Below are positions 21,049 to 33,998 of a DNA stretch of 64,000 nt, piece after piece (the first letter of the stretch is position 1; each line of letters begins with the position of its first letter). The notes under the pieces were generated by a model. It did no database searches. It saw nothing but the letters and a program-made list of their open reading frames with translations, and had not been told where the DNA came from. The position numbers and the translations under genes are program-made. The stretch comes from Absidia repens (lineage: Eukaryota > Mucoromycota > Mucoromycetes > Mucorales > Cunninghamellaceae), in contig MCGE01000027.1 in NCBI GenBank assembly GCA_002105175.1, positions 1 through 64,000 of the forward strand, given 5' to 3'.

Positions 21049-24000
21049 CTAAAATTGAAACGTTTCTACTCTATAGACTGGCACACCTTCTTCACCACCA
21101 TATCTTGCATGCATATGACCAGGTTGAGAAGCCTTTTTCCGTTGCGATTTGTTGGATGATTGTTTCACACCTTGCTTCTTGTGAAGTTTTTGAATTCGTT
21201 CAAACGGTGCAACAACAGTTTGGAGATTTTCCAAATCCTCCACATTTGCGGATAGAGATACTAACGCCACTTGAAGTTCGGAAATTGTTTCATGAAGAGA
21301 TTGTTCCAAAATCAATGTAGGGAAATGAATGTCAAGAAGAGCGCTAGTGAATTCGATTATCTAAATCCACAAAAGAGACAGTTAGCTGTTTGATTATTCA
21401 TCATAATAGAGTGAGTGATACTTACGTTGTTGCGTTTTTCGAGTTGTTGACTAGATGTTTTGTTCAATTTGATCGCCTCGGTACCGGCGTCCTTTCCAAG
21501 AAGCCAGCCAGTGATCGTATTCAAAACTATAGGCAGTTCATCGACAGTCAATCGCTTCAACGCTTGATGCATAAAGATATCGTTCCGAGGAGCTTCCACC
21601 ACCAATTTGAGGTAAGTTGCAAACTTTTGGTCCCAAACAGAGGGGTTTTCTCGAGCCATTGTCACCAATGTTTTGATAAGCACCATCAAGTCCGTTTCTG
21701 GAATGTCAATCACCGATTCGAGTGCCATGGGAATCAAATGCCACGCCTGACGGTCAATCAATCCATTCATCAGGCCACCATCGATGTATCCACTACGAAG
21801 TTGTCGCTTTGCCATCAAGTACAAAAGGATTGTGGGAGACCATAATGTCATGTCTGGTTTACCATTATTTTTTGCAAATATACGATCGACAACAATAGTG
21901 ACCATTTGACTTGATAACTTGTTCTATAATTCATAAATAGGGTAAAATGAGTACGATCACAGCGCCTCATCCATTCTCCCGTCGTTCACCCTTGTTTTGT
22001 TTTCTTACCTTTCGTTTATTTTTACCAAATTCTGTATATGCCTTTGAGCAAATGATTTGATCGTGATCAAGATTTTGGGTAGTACCGTTGGAAACAGTTT
22101 CCAATTCTTTGTCCAGTGAGCTAATATCGATTCGTACACGTTGCATAAATTTGGCGTTAAAATCAGTTTTGCTAATCGTTTCATCCATCAACGACTCCAA
22201 TAATTTTGTTTCAGAGGCTTGATCGGCATTCAGTTGTGATGTCCATTCTTCCAAGGCATTTTGATCATCAATTCCAAACTATTACAATAGAAATCCAGTT
22301 AATCAACGTCAATAATTTTCTTTCCCTTTCGTCTTTTTTTTTTTTTTTTACACTTACTGAGATACTACGACCGATTGCACTTTGACCACTGCGAGTAAGT
22401 CCAATGTTGTCCTTATCAGAAAGAGAGTTCAGGTCGATATCCAAAAATGCAGCAGTAGATTTCATTTTGTTCATGGCACCCATCAACGACATGGGTCGGT
22501 TGTAGTAAGGACATAATGTTACAATAGATGTATTTTCGATGATCTTCTTTGATGACTTGCCAGTTTCGGTAGTTTTGGAATGGATCGATGATATGGCAAC
22601 AGCAATATGTGAATTCCGTAAAACATTGACCTAAAAAAAAAAAGGACGCATCCATCATTAGTATCTCTTGATATTGGTGTCTCTTAACTTGCAAAAAACT
22701 TACCTTGCATACACAGTTCCCATTTGAGAACTTCTTTTCTGACATTTTGATCACTTGCTCCGCCTGTAAGGTACCATATTTGACATCCCAAACACTAAGT
22801 ACATGTTCATAGACCTTCGAGCCTATAGTAATAATAACAAAAGCAAAGGGAAAGAAGTCAGTGATCATGAATAAAATTTCAGTCCTTCAGTATCTTGGTC
22901 CACCACATAGAATAAGCTATATACCTTTTGAAAGAACACGAGGAGCCACCAATGCCACAAAGTTGTCGTTCAACGGGGCCATAGATGCAACTTTTCCTAG
23001 CTTTTCGTCGTAGATTTGGTAGTTCTTAAACACGATATTCGAGTGTTGCTCGAGATAAGCTCCAATTTTGTTGGAGGGTCGATGTTCAAGAGCCAGATGA
23101 TTGATTGTCCATGTGCCGTTGGATTCTATCGGAAATAAGCATAAAGTGAGCGACTATCCTACTATAGTGATTGAACCTCGAAATTCCTTCATAAAAGATG
23201 CATTGCATACCTAAGACGGTAAATATACCAAGAGTGGAATCAAATGTAAACGCAACAGGCTTGTTCTAAATTATGAACAGAGAAACAAAGAAGATCAGTA
23301 AGCTAAATCATCCCAACCATTTGTTTCGCTGGATTACTTACCTTGAGTTTCAAATCAATCTCGGCTGCAACATTGATACTTCTGCGTTCTTCGTTGATAT
23401 AGTGAAGCTTGACGGTGTAGTGGTCCAAATCCTTGCGTTTGCATACAGTTACCACCACGGTTGAATTGGCAGGAAGCATAGAATTGGGAATACAACAAGG
23501 ACGTACATGAGAGCTTGAAGTGACAAAGACAGTTGACCATAAAACATGCTCGGCACTAGTAAAGAATAATATTTAGCCCACATTCATTAAATCCGGAGCA
23601 GCAATATCCGTCATACCTTTCAGCCTTGTAGTTTGCAGTGAAACGATCAAGATCCTTGGGCACAAGATCAATAGATCCATTTTCGTTGACAAGAATCACG
23701 TTTGACCGAAGAGAGGAAGATACATGAATGGACTGGATACGTTCGTCAAACTAGAGTAAAATGAAACATAACCGCACAAGTTAAATACTTCATACCCAAT
23801 ATCTATGACACCATATACCTTTGACTGTTGTAAATACTTACCGTTTTCGCCACCCGGTTAGAAGAAGAAGCAATTTCTTCATTGTTTTGGGCATCCTTCC
23901 ACATCCAAATCGTTTTGCGTTCTTCTTTTTTCGTAATATCAGATCCAGTATCAACTAAGGCATAAGTGTAGTTTGACTTTTCTTCCCCATGGGCAGGGCA

Positions 24001-24360
24001 GTAGATAGCAGAATGTCCAAACAAGATCCCAGGGGCAGCTGTCCAAGATTTCAAACATTTTTGGACCGTTGTCTATATCCAGCCCCCCAATAAAAACACA
24101 AGAGTGAGTATACAAAACTATCGTCATTTGGAATTTTGTGCTAACAAACTTACATCATACAGTTTGATCCCTTCTCCTTGAATAGTCACAACGACTTGAT
24201 CGACATCGGATTCAGTTTGACCATCCTGTTGATCAAGTATAGGTGCAGGAGAGCTAAAGGTATTGAGATCGACGATAAAATTGTTGTTGACATTTGTTGA
24301 GCCAATGGTGTTTTGGAAACGAGCCAATCTAAAACCTTCTTCCAGAACAAATCCAGACAT
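21049..24360 (-). CDS. NOL11/Utp8-like nucleolar protein of the SSU processome
   Basis: Eleven minus-strand exons: 24360-24154, 24072-23842, 23750-23617, 23555-23342, 23265-23211, 23125-22925, 22822-22704, 22630-22358, 22278-22009, 21923-21426 and 21360-21049. All phases close, giving 837 aa. The N-terminal half has the short strand pattern of a beta-propeller (KLYD, TIWMWKD, VSSSLRSNVILV, NGTWTINHL, VLSVWDVKYGTLQ). The C-terminal half is helical (TLWSPTILLYLM, LIDRQAWHLIPMALE, TVDELPIVLNTITGWL) and ends with ALLDIHFPTLILEQ and a VYRVETFQF tail, resembling the end of NOL11. NOL11 is the metazoan counterpart of yeast Utp8 in the t-UTP complex that links rDNA transcription to early pre-rRNA cleavage. 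The call rests on this layout, not on a search. Divergent from the ARMH3-like gene. Confidence 0.7.
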
Positions 24361-24834
24361 TGTTGTTTTGTAAGGGAGCAGCTGTGGGGAGGTAGTGTAA
24401 ATGTAGATCGAGATAGGAAAAAAAAATACGAAAAGTTTTCTGCTCAACTCAAAAGAAAAAAAAAAAAGCGGGTCACGACGGTCTTTAAAAAATTAATGTC
24501 AAAAAATCCTTGGGCTTGATTACTCCATTGTTGAGCGCAACTAGCTTAAAAGTCCTTTTTTTTTTTTTTTTTTTTTTTTGTTTAACCCAGACTTTGATCG
24601 GATGTAGTTCTATATTCCTTATATCCAAGTCACCAATAGGCTGGATTAACCTGAACTTGGATTGCATAAAATATTTTCTCCCCCCCACCCTCCAATTTAA
24701 ACCAGGTACTGACTGCTATCGCATTTTTACGCCTAGGTAAATTCGATTCTCGCGGGATTTGAATTAAATATCGAACAATTGGGAAACCTTTCGTTTTTCT
24801 TTTGCTTCTCCAGTCAGCGATCCTCCCGTAACCT
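24361..24834. promoter_or_regulatory. Shared intergenic region of two divergent genes
   Basis: 474 bp separate the start codons of the NOL11-like gene (minus) and the ARMH3-like gene (plus). It contains an A-rich block (about 24456-24468) and a run of about 22 T near 24558-24580. Such homopolymer tracts are typical of fungal bidirectional promoters; regulation of both genes from here is inference. Confidence 0.5.
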
Positions 24835-27693
24835 ATGCAACAACGTAGCAAACCCGCATTCAAGGAGAAATTTGTAGAAATTACGGAATCTCTCTTCAAG
24901 GTTAATACTTCATATATGTAGAAGAATCAAAAGTGACGATGATAACTGACTCTATTTTTTGCTGTTGCTGTTGTTGTGATAGTACAGGGCGAAACACCTT
25001 TTGCGGAAGACTCATCAACTTTCTGGGACACCTATTTTTTACTACCAGTCAATGTCAAATGTATTTTCAACCTCGTACAGCAAACTTCGGAAGAAACACT
25101 TCTCGGACGACGAAAAAACATCAACAGCATATTCTTCGCTTGCTTGACCAAGATGACATCTACTGACATTGACACTTCAGCTGATCAGTCGCGGCAGCTC
25201 AACAGTATCACCTTGTTAACTTGCTTAATACGTGCTTTATTTAGGAAGAAACGACTATCTCAGTTCAATATTATTGACTTGCTTACTGGTTTGGACAAAG
25301 CTGATACTGCCATGGGTACTCTCATATCTTCTCTGAATACTCTACTTCATCAGCAAGTGACCAAGTCCTATGCACTATGCTTGGCTATCACGTTATCTTC
25401 TGGCAATGATAATGTGAATCAAAATAGCTTCAATGGGTAAGTATACACATAAATGAAATGAACATACAAGGACCACGCTTATTCAACGAACCTGTGTATT
25501 TGATTAGATATTTTATGCATCACGATCTTTCAGAAACGCTCATGTCGGTAAGTTGATATAAATATATGTGAAATATTGCTGTGATTGTAGTAATATATTA
25601 TGTATGTGGAAAGGAATTGTAAAAGGTGACCAATTTTTTGTTTATACTGTGTAGATAGTGGCAGATGATTTGTCTTCTGTTACTGAAGTCCACAATGCAA
25701 CTATGTTATTGGCCATGCTATCCAACTATAATAAATATGAATCCAGGAATCCATATTTGCACTTTTTATCTCAGTACAATCAAGGAAGTACTCTGGAGGT
25801 AAGAACATTTTGGAGTATATTGTATTGATAGATAGATGAAGCTCACACATTATTATTATATATATTACTATTGATAGAAAATCATGAACGTTTATACGGG
25901 AATCTTTGATGAAATGACCATGTAATGAAAATAGAAGGTCCCCCAAAAAAAGCCGTTAGAGACTAATCGATTACTTTGTTATATATGATGTAGAAAATAC
26001 CAACAACTCAAAGATGAAGATGAATCTATCACAAAAAGTGTGGCCACTTACATGTCCGGCTGGTTTCCCGGCTCGGCGAAAACTCCATTTGTTGACATTG
26101 ACAATATCGAATCGTTGGTAGACTTGTAAGTGATAACATCGTTTTTATTTTTTTATTTTTTTTTATTTAATTTGATACAAAGTCATTTACTTTTATAAAT
26201 TTGCTGCTATAAATACGTAGCCCTCCTGCAAAATCTTCTCTGTTACTCCTTCTGTACGATTTGGTGAATACCAACTCCCATTTCATTTTGATAGTATCAA
26301 AATCTCTCAGCAACAAAGACAACAACCACTGCGCACTCTTTTTACCCAATTTTTTGACCTTCGCCTCTTACCTCTTCCAGCACAACAGAAATGATCGCTC
26401 GTTTGTTTACACCAAATTGGTCATGCTCATTTTGCTACGTCTTTGTGAAGAACCAACATTGTTGAATGTATTATCGCAGCAAGAATCATACAAGACTGTG
26501 CGATTGTGTCGTCAGGTAAAAAAAAAAGTAGGAAATGCAAATCAATTGCAAGTAATGAATATTGATATGCCATGTTATATACTTTACAATAGCGGCCTCC
26601 TCCATTACCAAAAGTCAAATCGCCACGGTCATTATTATGCGTAATATTGGACAGCATTGTTCTATTCAGCAAACACAATATGCGAAAAAAGCTGGATATG
26701 GCCACCTATAAGTAAGAACAGTGTTTTTAAATTTTGAATTTGCTTGTTTTTAACTAAATCCAATACTGATATATCCTTTTATCTTTTAGGTTAGCTTTCT
26801 CAGTGATCCACAGGATACTTGCCTTTTTGTATAAGCGCCGAATACGACTAGGTGAGTTGAATAAACCACAAAAAAAAAAAAAAAGGGGAAGCTGTGGTAG
26901 TGACAGGTCTAAATAGCTACTAATGGACTATTCTTTTTTTCTCTCGTCGCTAGAATATCATTGGAACGAACTTTGGTGCACGCTCACAACGGTATTACAT
27001 TTTACAGTAGTCCATCTGAATATATTCAAATCCAAATCGCAAGAATTCCATCCATTTTTGTCCTCGGTAATGATATACACAGTAAAAAATCATCACCACT
27101 GACGTTTTATATGATATCTTTTTTTATTTTATTTATTTACTCATAGCTACTACAACTATTCAATATATGTATTACCCATGGAGAGATATTCCTCCACGAC
27201 ACCAAAAGCTTTGACTCTCTATTTTATGAAATCATTCGTGCGTCAGAAGACTTTTCAATTCTATCTCATTACGGTAAAGGAGGGGGGGGGAGGGACATAA
27301 AATAAAGCTTCACACTTCTGGAGAACATCTTTAACATACTCATTCATCTTTTGTGTCATAATAGCGACGGAAAGCAGTCTGGAAGGTAAAAGAAAGCAAT
27401 CATCCGGTGATCGATCTCCTCCATTGTCAAGCAGCAACTTTTCCAACCTCAAGATCATTTGCAATCACTTCAAACCCGCCTTGGATGAAGGTCTGGAAAC
27501 ACACCAATTGAAGTATCCGAGCCCGGATCAAGTCCTGGCTTTGATTCAGGAACATTTTGCTACATTATCCTTGGCGCCTATGGATAAATTAGACCACTTT
27601 ACACCTTACAATGAGATTCCGAATGAAATGGGGTACTTTAGATACTTACTTCGTATTGTTGTGGGTGATTATATGACCAATCTTTATCAATAA
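24835..27693 (+). CDS. ARMH3/DUF1741 family protein (C10orf76-like)
   Basis: Twelve exons: 24835-24900, 24988-25436, 25508-25547, 25655-25798, 25878-25921, 25994-26125, 26221-26515, 26593-26711, 26790-26851, 26954-27066, 27147-27273 and 27365-27693. All phases close, giving 639 aa. Family landmarks are FKEKFVEITESLFKGE at the N-terminus, FWDTYFLLPVN, YFMHHDLSETLMS, YKKR-rich linkers, and YHWNELWCTL followed by a helical C-terminal domain ending MGYFRYLLRIVVGD. Human ARMH3 is a Golgi armadillo-like protein that binds PI4KB and GBF1 and supports Golgi PI4P. The fungal orthologues are little studied, so that role is inferred by homology. An AATAAA overlaps the stop codon region (about 27690). 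It converges with the ERT1-like gene. Confidence 0.85.
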
Positions 27694-27766
27694 AAAATCT
27701 TTTTATTTGCTTGTATACAGCTTCTTGTCGTCCCTTTTATTTTATTTGATGTTTTTTTTTTTTTTT

Positions 27767-27819
<53 letters not shown>

Positions 27820-28481
27820 GGCAAAAAGGAGGGGGGTGTTGTACGTATTTGGGTGAGAAGAGAATTATTTAGGCAGAATCGAGTGGGTGTGAAACAAAGT
27901 TTGGCGAAAAGTTTTAGGTTAATCATGATATTTTATCTACACCTAGTTAGATGATTATTTGTATCGTGATGATCACAGAATGTAGATCAATAAACCATCA
28001 AGACGAATGAGACAATCATATTTGATGCTTTACTGTGCATGCACCGCAGAAAATGATATTCCGATAAATTGATATATAAAACTATATGGGTCAAATCAGT
28101 GTGGTTTTGAGAAGATATATACAGAATATAATACTGAAGGCAAAAAATAAAAGATGAGACTAACGTTTTGAAGACGGTTTCTAAATTGTAGTGTATTTTT
28201 ATTAGTAATATAATTGATTCAACAGACACAGTAAACTTTGGACAAAAAAAAAATTGAGACGGTGAGATGAGAGAAGGTATGAATAAATAATAATAATATA
28301 ATAAAAATGACAGTTGAGATATATTGAGGAGGAAAGGGTTGTGCTAAACTAATGTGTATGGCTAAAATAATACAAGGTGAATGACCAAAGTAAAAAAAAG
28401 AGGTAAAGAGAAAAAAAAGTGTAAGACAACAAATGGATAACGAATGTATAACAGATGTTTGGAAGACGCTGATAGTGTTGC
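27694..28481. other. Convergent 3' spacer with a (GTT)n microsatellite
   Basis: A T run is followed by about 17 GTT units at about 27769-27821. Minus-strand AATAAA signals (TTTATT near 28197) would end the ERT1-like transcript. No gene is supported on either strand. Confidence 0.6.
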
Positions 28482-30821
28482 TCATTGAAGGGAGACATCA
28501 TTGTTCGCTAACTCAAAATAGGAAGGAACTAGGATAAAAAAACAACAACCAAGTATTAAAACACATTATCACGACATACCCTTTCTTTTTGTGAAACTTA
28601 CATTTCCTACAATAACGCTAGGCAAGTCGAAGATATCCCTCTTGATGGTAAAGCAAAACGTACAAGGCACCACTCGCTTTGTCGGACTGAGTAATATGCA
28701 TGAGCTGTAGACTGCTGAATCGGTGTTGTCAAAAGCATGAGAGCTGTATTTTTCCCAGTACTCCACAGCAGAAGGATTGCTCATGAGCTTTTTTTTTTCG
28801 TCGTTCAATCGTGTATAAAAATAAAAAATAGAGTTTAGTAAGCCGATATTCTTTGATTTCTTTTTTATCTTCAATCTCCCTTTATTCCTTCCTTTTTTTT
28901 TTTTACCTCGTATATATATGTTTTCTTGCTGAGAAGTGCATCACGGGACCATTGTGTCAATAACGAAAATTCTTTCCCAACAAGAGTAATTTCACCTGTT
29001 CGCCGCCAAACCACTGTTGGTGTTCCAGAATAACTGATCAATTTTTCGTATTCCTAAAAAGTTGTATGAAGTAAATAAAAGTTAATAAATAAATAACAAA
29101 GTAAATAGATGTGAGCCCCACCCTTTTTATTTTTGCCTTTTGGATATGTATTTATAGGTTACTGCACTTACCAATAATGTTCGCTGTAAGCATTTTTCGG
29201 TGAAAATCAGGTCATCCTCAGTCAAGTTCATCATAGAGGCCAGAACAGAAGGTCGAAAAAGCGCCAGCGCCCGACTAATTCGCATCAAATCGTTGCGTGT
29301 CATCCTATTAGCCACAAAAACATACGAGAGAAAAAAAAAAGTAATATGTTTAGAATTAAATCCTTACCCCCATCTCCGTCTCCGTCGTCCCCCCCCATAA
29401 ATATTCTGCCGCGGCCCCGGTCAAAACTTACTTTTGTTGCACATAGTTGATCAAATAATGGTATCCATCTGCATAGCTAAAAGGTTTGGTGGCTCTCGCG
29501 TAGACCATTTCAGGGGTCACTAGTTGATTGCGACGTTTCACTTGAGCAAGCACAGTGTTTGGGCTGTCCACCTTCGCCACCACAGCACCTTCACCGTAAG
29601 CCGATAATGAAGACATTCGTACATTGCTGCTCGTCTGAGATGTGGGAGTTGTCACCATATTGTAAGGAGATCCAGTTGCATTCTGATCCGGTGAATATAA
29701 TACGGTATCCATACCTGACGGTGATGAGGAAGATGAAGGCGATGACGATGAATGATGTTGTGTTGATGGTCGAGTATCGCGAGTGTTGTTGTTAATGATA
29801 TTGTGTTTGTTGAATGGAGAAGGATGACTGTTCAACGTTGAGCCAGTGAGAGCACTGTTTTGTGAGTCAGGATGAATAGCAGCTGCGAGTCCAGCCGCTT
29901 GCCACAAGTTGGATAATGCCGAGGGTGTCGTTGGTGTAGTTGCTGTTGATTCCAGAAGTTGATTCATCGGTGATCCAAGCATACTTGATAATATGGAATA
30001 CTCTAGATTAGTTGCATTTGACCCAAATCCATAATTGTAGTTGTTTAAGTCCAATAGATGGTTGGCATTATCCATATCTAATAACAAGTGTAAATAAAAA
30101 AGCTCAGTTAAGAATATCATAACGTGGTACTATAACGTGATATGCTTACTATTAGCAGGGCCAAACGTATCCAGGTTCGCTTCAGGCGCCATATCCGTAA
30201 GTGAGTGAAGTGCAGCTGCTTGTTGAGATACTAATGAAGGTAATGACGAGGGTGGAGTTCCTGCTGATAAAGGAGGAGGCGGATTGTAGCGGGTCTGAGT
30301 ATCGTTGTCTGCGAGAAGGAGAATAGAGGTTAGTAATGATCAATACTAACAGAAAGAATCACCGGACGAGAAGAGTTCATTCATTCACACATATGTATGC
30401 ACCTTTTTGCAACCCCAAGTCCATCTAACTTACCTTCAGTGTCCTGTAAATATTTTGCCTTTTTCCTTGCCCCATCAGTACAAGTCGAAGCAAGTCCACG
30501 TTTGGTACATCGTTGACAAGGACGAGCTATAAATAACAAAGACACATGATTAGTTCGGCTGGATTTGCTTTTTTCCTATCTAGAATATATTTCCTACCGT
30601 CATCACAAGTAAGATGCGCCTATGAGTTGAGAAAACGAAAGTGAGTTTATGTTTCAATCTATGTTTTCTTCAGGTCGTATAAATGAAGGCTAGCCTACCT
30701 TTTGACAATGGACGCAAGCTCGAGCTGCTTTCTTTTTCCTTGATGCAGTTTTTCGCACAGGAGATGTAGTGGATGCGGTGGTAGTAGAAGAGGAGAAGGG
30801 GGAAGAAGTGGCCATGGTCAT
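28482..30821 (-). CDS. ERT1: Zn(II)2Cys6 transcription factor with PAS-type domain (ERT1/AcuK-like)
   Basis: Regulator of gluconeogenesis and non-fermentable carbon use in the ERT1/AcuK family. Minus-strand exons: 30821-30699, 30619-30598, 30526-30434, 30308-30150, 30077-29432, 29304-29172, 29053-28907, 28787-28602 and a short last exon 28511-28482. The zinc cluster is built from the first three exons: [32 protein letters not shown], followed by the basic GARKKAKYL. Further landmarks are [33 protein letters not shown] and [20 protein letters not shown], the PAS-like core of this family. The middle (about residues 170-290) is Ser/Thr-rich. An upstream ATG (30821) was chosen over one two codons later. 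The last exon is the weak point: an alternative acceptor 4 nt downstream would give a longer, different tail. Confidence 0.85.
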
Positions 30822-31711
30822 GAGATAAAATATACAAAAGCTTGAAGTTCAATCAAAGAGAAGAAAAAAAGTGAAAAATTTCGTATGAAACCAGATAATT
30901 TGCATACAAAATAATAAAAACAAAACAAACAAAAAATAAAAATAAAAAAAAAAATAAAATAAAAAAAAAAGGTGGGGAAGAAAACGTACAACAATGATTT
31001 GTTGACAGATTTTGGATTTATATCGAAAATACACACAAAAATTTACAAGCGGCGAATTCAAGTTGACGAATCATATCGATTTAAAAAGGAGAGGGGCAGC
31101 CATTCATCAACAATAGGAGTTGGGCTGAATTGGTTCTATGATAAAATAACAACTGCACAGCAATAATGAAAAAGAAGAATCAAGCGTTTGACTGATTATT
31201 TGATACGATACATGCTCATGAGAAGCAATTGAGATAATCATAACTTATTATATGACTAAGATACACAAATGATGACAATACCGTTGCAAGTAGTTGACCT
31301 GTTGATGATGCTACTGCTACACAACTAGTCCCCCCCACCCATGATAGGGCCTCATTGCCTAAACATCATTGTCAATGTTTATTTTCGATATTCATATAAT
31401 CATCATTCAGTGATAACACGAGAATAGGACGTGAAGAAGACAACTCGAGATATTGATTATGATTTTGGGTTTTTACTTTATTCAAATGTAGTAAAACAAA
31501 AAATAAATAGAAAGAGGTAGAATAGTGTACAATTGAGAAAAAACGGGGAAGGGATATAAATCAAGAAGAATAATCATGTATATAAAACAAAATAGAGTAC
31601 TAGTGATGAGAAGGGGAAGATGAGACTTTTGAATAAATGTGTAATGTTGATAAAAACTAAAGAATACTAAGAGAGCAGATGGAAAGAGGGACGGGGAATA
31701 CTATCAATAAT
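30822..31711. other. Spacer: ERT1-like promoter and 3' region of the transporter gene
   Basis: Begins with an A-rich leader of the ERT1-like gene (AAATAAAAAAAAAAATAAAAT-type, about 30937-30970). It ends with the 3' region of the nucleotide-sugar transporter, which has TTTATT (minus AATAAA) near 31479. A run of seven C lies at about 31329. No gene seen. Confidence 0.5.
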
Positions 31712-33194
31712 CTAAAGTCCATATAAATAGGTAGCATAGATAACTAAAGCAGTTCCAATGATAAAGGTACCAGATAGAGTAAAATTGAAGATAAATACGC
31801 TAACCAGACTTGACAAAATAATACTAATTGAAGTAGCAAAACCTTTCAGAATGTTATCGGCAAACTTAACCACTAAAGCCACCACCAAACCACCAAAAGC
31901 CTGAATAGAGATCACAAGCCAAGTAAGACTATTGTAATTGACAAAGAAGCCTTTTTGAACAATAGTAGCTCCGTCTTGGAGTAACACCACAAAGACCAAG
32001 CCCAATATAATGGAGAAGAAAGACATTTGTAGGTTGCGGATCCATAATTGATTTTGTTGTTGTGTTTGCATAACGTCTTCACGTCGTCCATGAATATCTC
32101 GTAATCCAATTCCATCACCTCGACCAATATCTTCGTCATCGTCGTCGTCATGTCCCACTACCACCACACGTTTTGCTGTTCCTCGTCCATCCATACCATC
32201 GTCCATCGTTGAAGTCTTCTTATTGCCAAGTTCACTCTCCAAATCATCATTCGTCGTTGCTGTTTCTTCGTCCATTTTGGTGTTGACCACTTCCGGCATA
32301 GGTTTAGCAGCAGGTGCCTTGAGGATTTTTTCAAAGTAGACACCGGCCAATCCAGAAAGCACACATGCCATCAATACAGCAAAGAATCCCTTGGCATTTG
32401 ATTGATTCCCGACATCACTAACATTGGCAGTTGATTGTTGATCCAACGTAGAAGCATCTTCGTTGTTACCAATAAAATAAGCCATGGCAGCTGCAGAAGC
32501 ATCCTTCGGTAATACCACCAGTGCAATCCCAAAAGTCAGCAATCCAAGAGCAATCCATTTTAAGCGTGCCAAAGAGCGCTTTAGTATAACCACGCTAAAG
32601 AAGGCTGTCGTTAAAATCTTGAGTTGATAGGTGACCTGGAATGTTGCTGCATCTAAATTCGTGGCTGCGACATATTGTAAGTTGTTCTAGACAAAAGACG
32701 AAGAGAACGAAAAACAAAATCAGTATTTCTGCCTGCAATGCTTAGCCAACTCAACATTAATATCATCTCCTCTTCTCCCCCTCCTCCCTACCCACCCCCA
32801 CTTACCTGTATCAAATATAAAGTGGCAGGAATGCCCAATTTTGCAGTTTCACGCCAGTTAGCAATAAGTTCCCGATGAAGCAAAGAGGTCAATCGTTGCA
32901 AGGTACGTTGATGATGAGGACCACTAAAATGCAATAAACCGACACATGCTAAACCCTTGATGACTTCACTCATCACTACTGCAGTTGAAGCCAAATAAAG
33001 TTGATCGTCCGGCACGCTTGCCCTAGTGTACCGCATTACAAGAATCAACGCACTGTTCTGAACCACCAGGACAAGTAGAGACAAGTACTTTAGAGGAATC
33101 GTTGTTCCGAAAGCTGTGACGCCTGGCGAAAAAAAAAAGCCTGAGTAACGGAAGATGTGCTACATGCCATAAAACCAATATTTTCCTTACCCAT
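31712..33194 (-). CDS. Nucleotide-sugar transporter, UDP-galactose/UDP-GlcNAc type
   Basis: Golgi antiporter of the SLC35A/CMP-sialate transporter family that brings UDP-sugars into the lumen for glycosylation. Exons: 33194-33191 (ATGG only), 33122-32806 and 32686-31712, giving 431 aa. The split start yields MGVTAFGTTIPLKYLSLLVL. Family landmarks are [48 protein letters not shown] (split by intron 2), an SGLAGVYFEKILK segment before a loop, and GGLVVALVVKFADNILKGFATS in the C-terminal half. About ten membrane helices are expected. Between helices 6 and 7 (about residues 230-320) there is an acidic, Thr/Asp-rich insert that ordinary members lack. Substrate preference cannot be read from sequence alone; UDP-galactose is the nearest match. 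Confidence 0.88.
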
Positions 33195-33998
33195 ATTTAA
33201 TAAAAAGTTTCACACAAAGAGTCAAAAAGAGAAGATAACGAAGGTGAGAGAATATGGACCGAGTGTCAAGTGGTAGATGATAAGGGAGGTCAGAAGAAGA
33301 TCAACTGAAAGAAAAGAAGAAAAAAAAAAAGGAAAAGGAAAAGACAAGGGGGGAATAAACAAAAAATCGACCAAATCGACTTTAATATCATACCGAGCAA
33401 GATAAAAATAGCCCTTTGATTGGCCCTATTATCCAAACAAACCTTTTTTTTTTTTCTCAAAGCCCAAAATATTAAAACACCGAACTGCCTCTTTTTGTAA
33501 AATAAAACAACATAAAACAACTCAAAAAAGCACGGTATGACCCAGCATCATTGTTTGTATATGTTTAAATATAGAAAGTCGAATGATAGTGAAGAAAAGT
33601 AGAGATCGTTTATTCAGGCACATTTTCATTCCCATTGTCAGATTCTTGCTCATCACAGCAAATTCAATATAAAAACAAATTGGTTGCTATTCTATTTTTG
33701 GTAGACCGGATCTGATATTTTGGTGACAGAAAAAAAAAAAAAAAAAAAAAAAGAGCGGGATATGATGAAACAGTCTGAAGATCAATTGTTTTATTGTAAA
33801 GAAGTGGCATGAGCAAGCAAATCAAACAAAATAAAAATAAAAATAAGAATAATATGTATATAAAAAAAGCAAAAAATAAAAGCAATGTAAAAGTAAATGT
33901 ATAAAAAGGAGTAGTATATATCTGTACACAAAATAGGGATAAAGAATCAACATCAATTATCATCGTTCTATTCTATTCTAATTTAAATCTATACTAAA
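33195..33998. other. Promoter of the transporter and 3' region of glutamate-cysteine ligase
   Basis: AT-rich. Contains purine runs at about 33307-33350 and an A22 run at about 33730-33751. TTTATT near 33609 and 33790 can provide AATAAA for the minus-strand ligase transcript. No gene. Confidence 0.5.

Noticed and set aside
27769..27821. Regular short repeats considered as a CRISPR array
   Set aside because: It is a trinucleotide microsatellite with no spacers, and the genome is fungal. The dispersed repeats also lack array spacing.
27687..27926. Minus-strand frame over the (GTT)n microsatellite
   Set aside because: It is the poly-Thr/Lys reading of a simple repeat in a 3' spacer.
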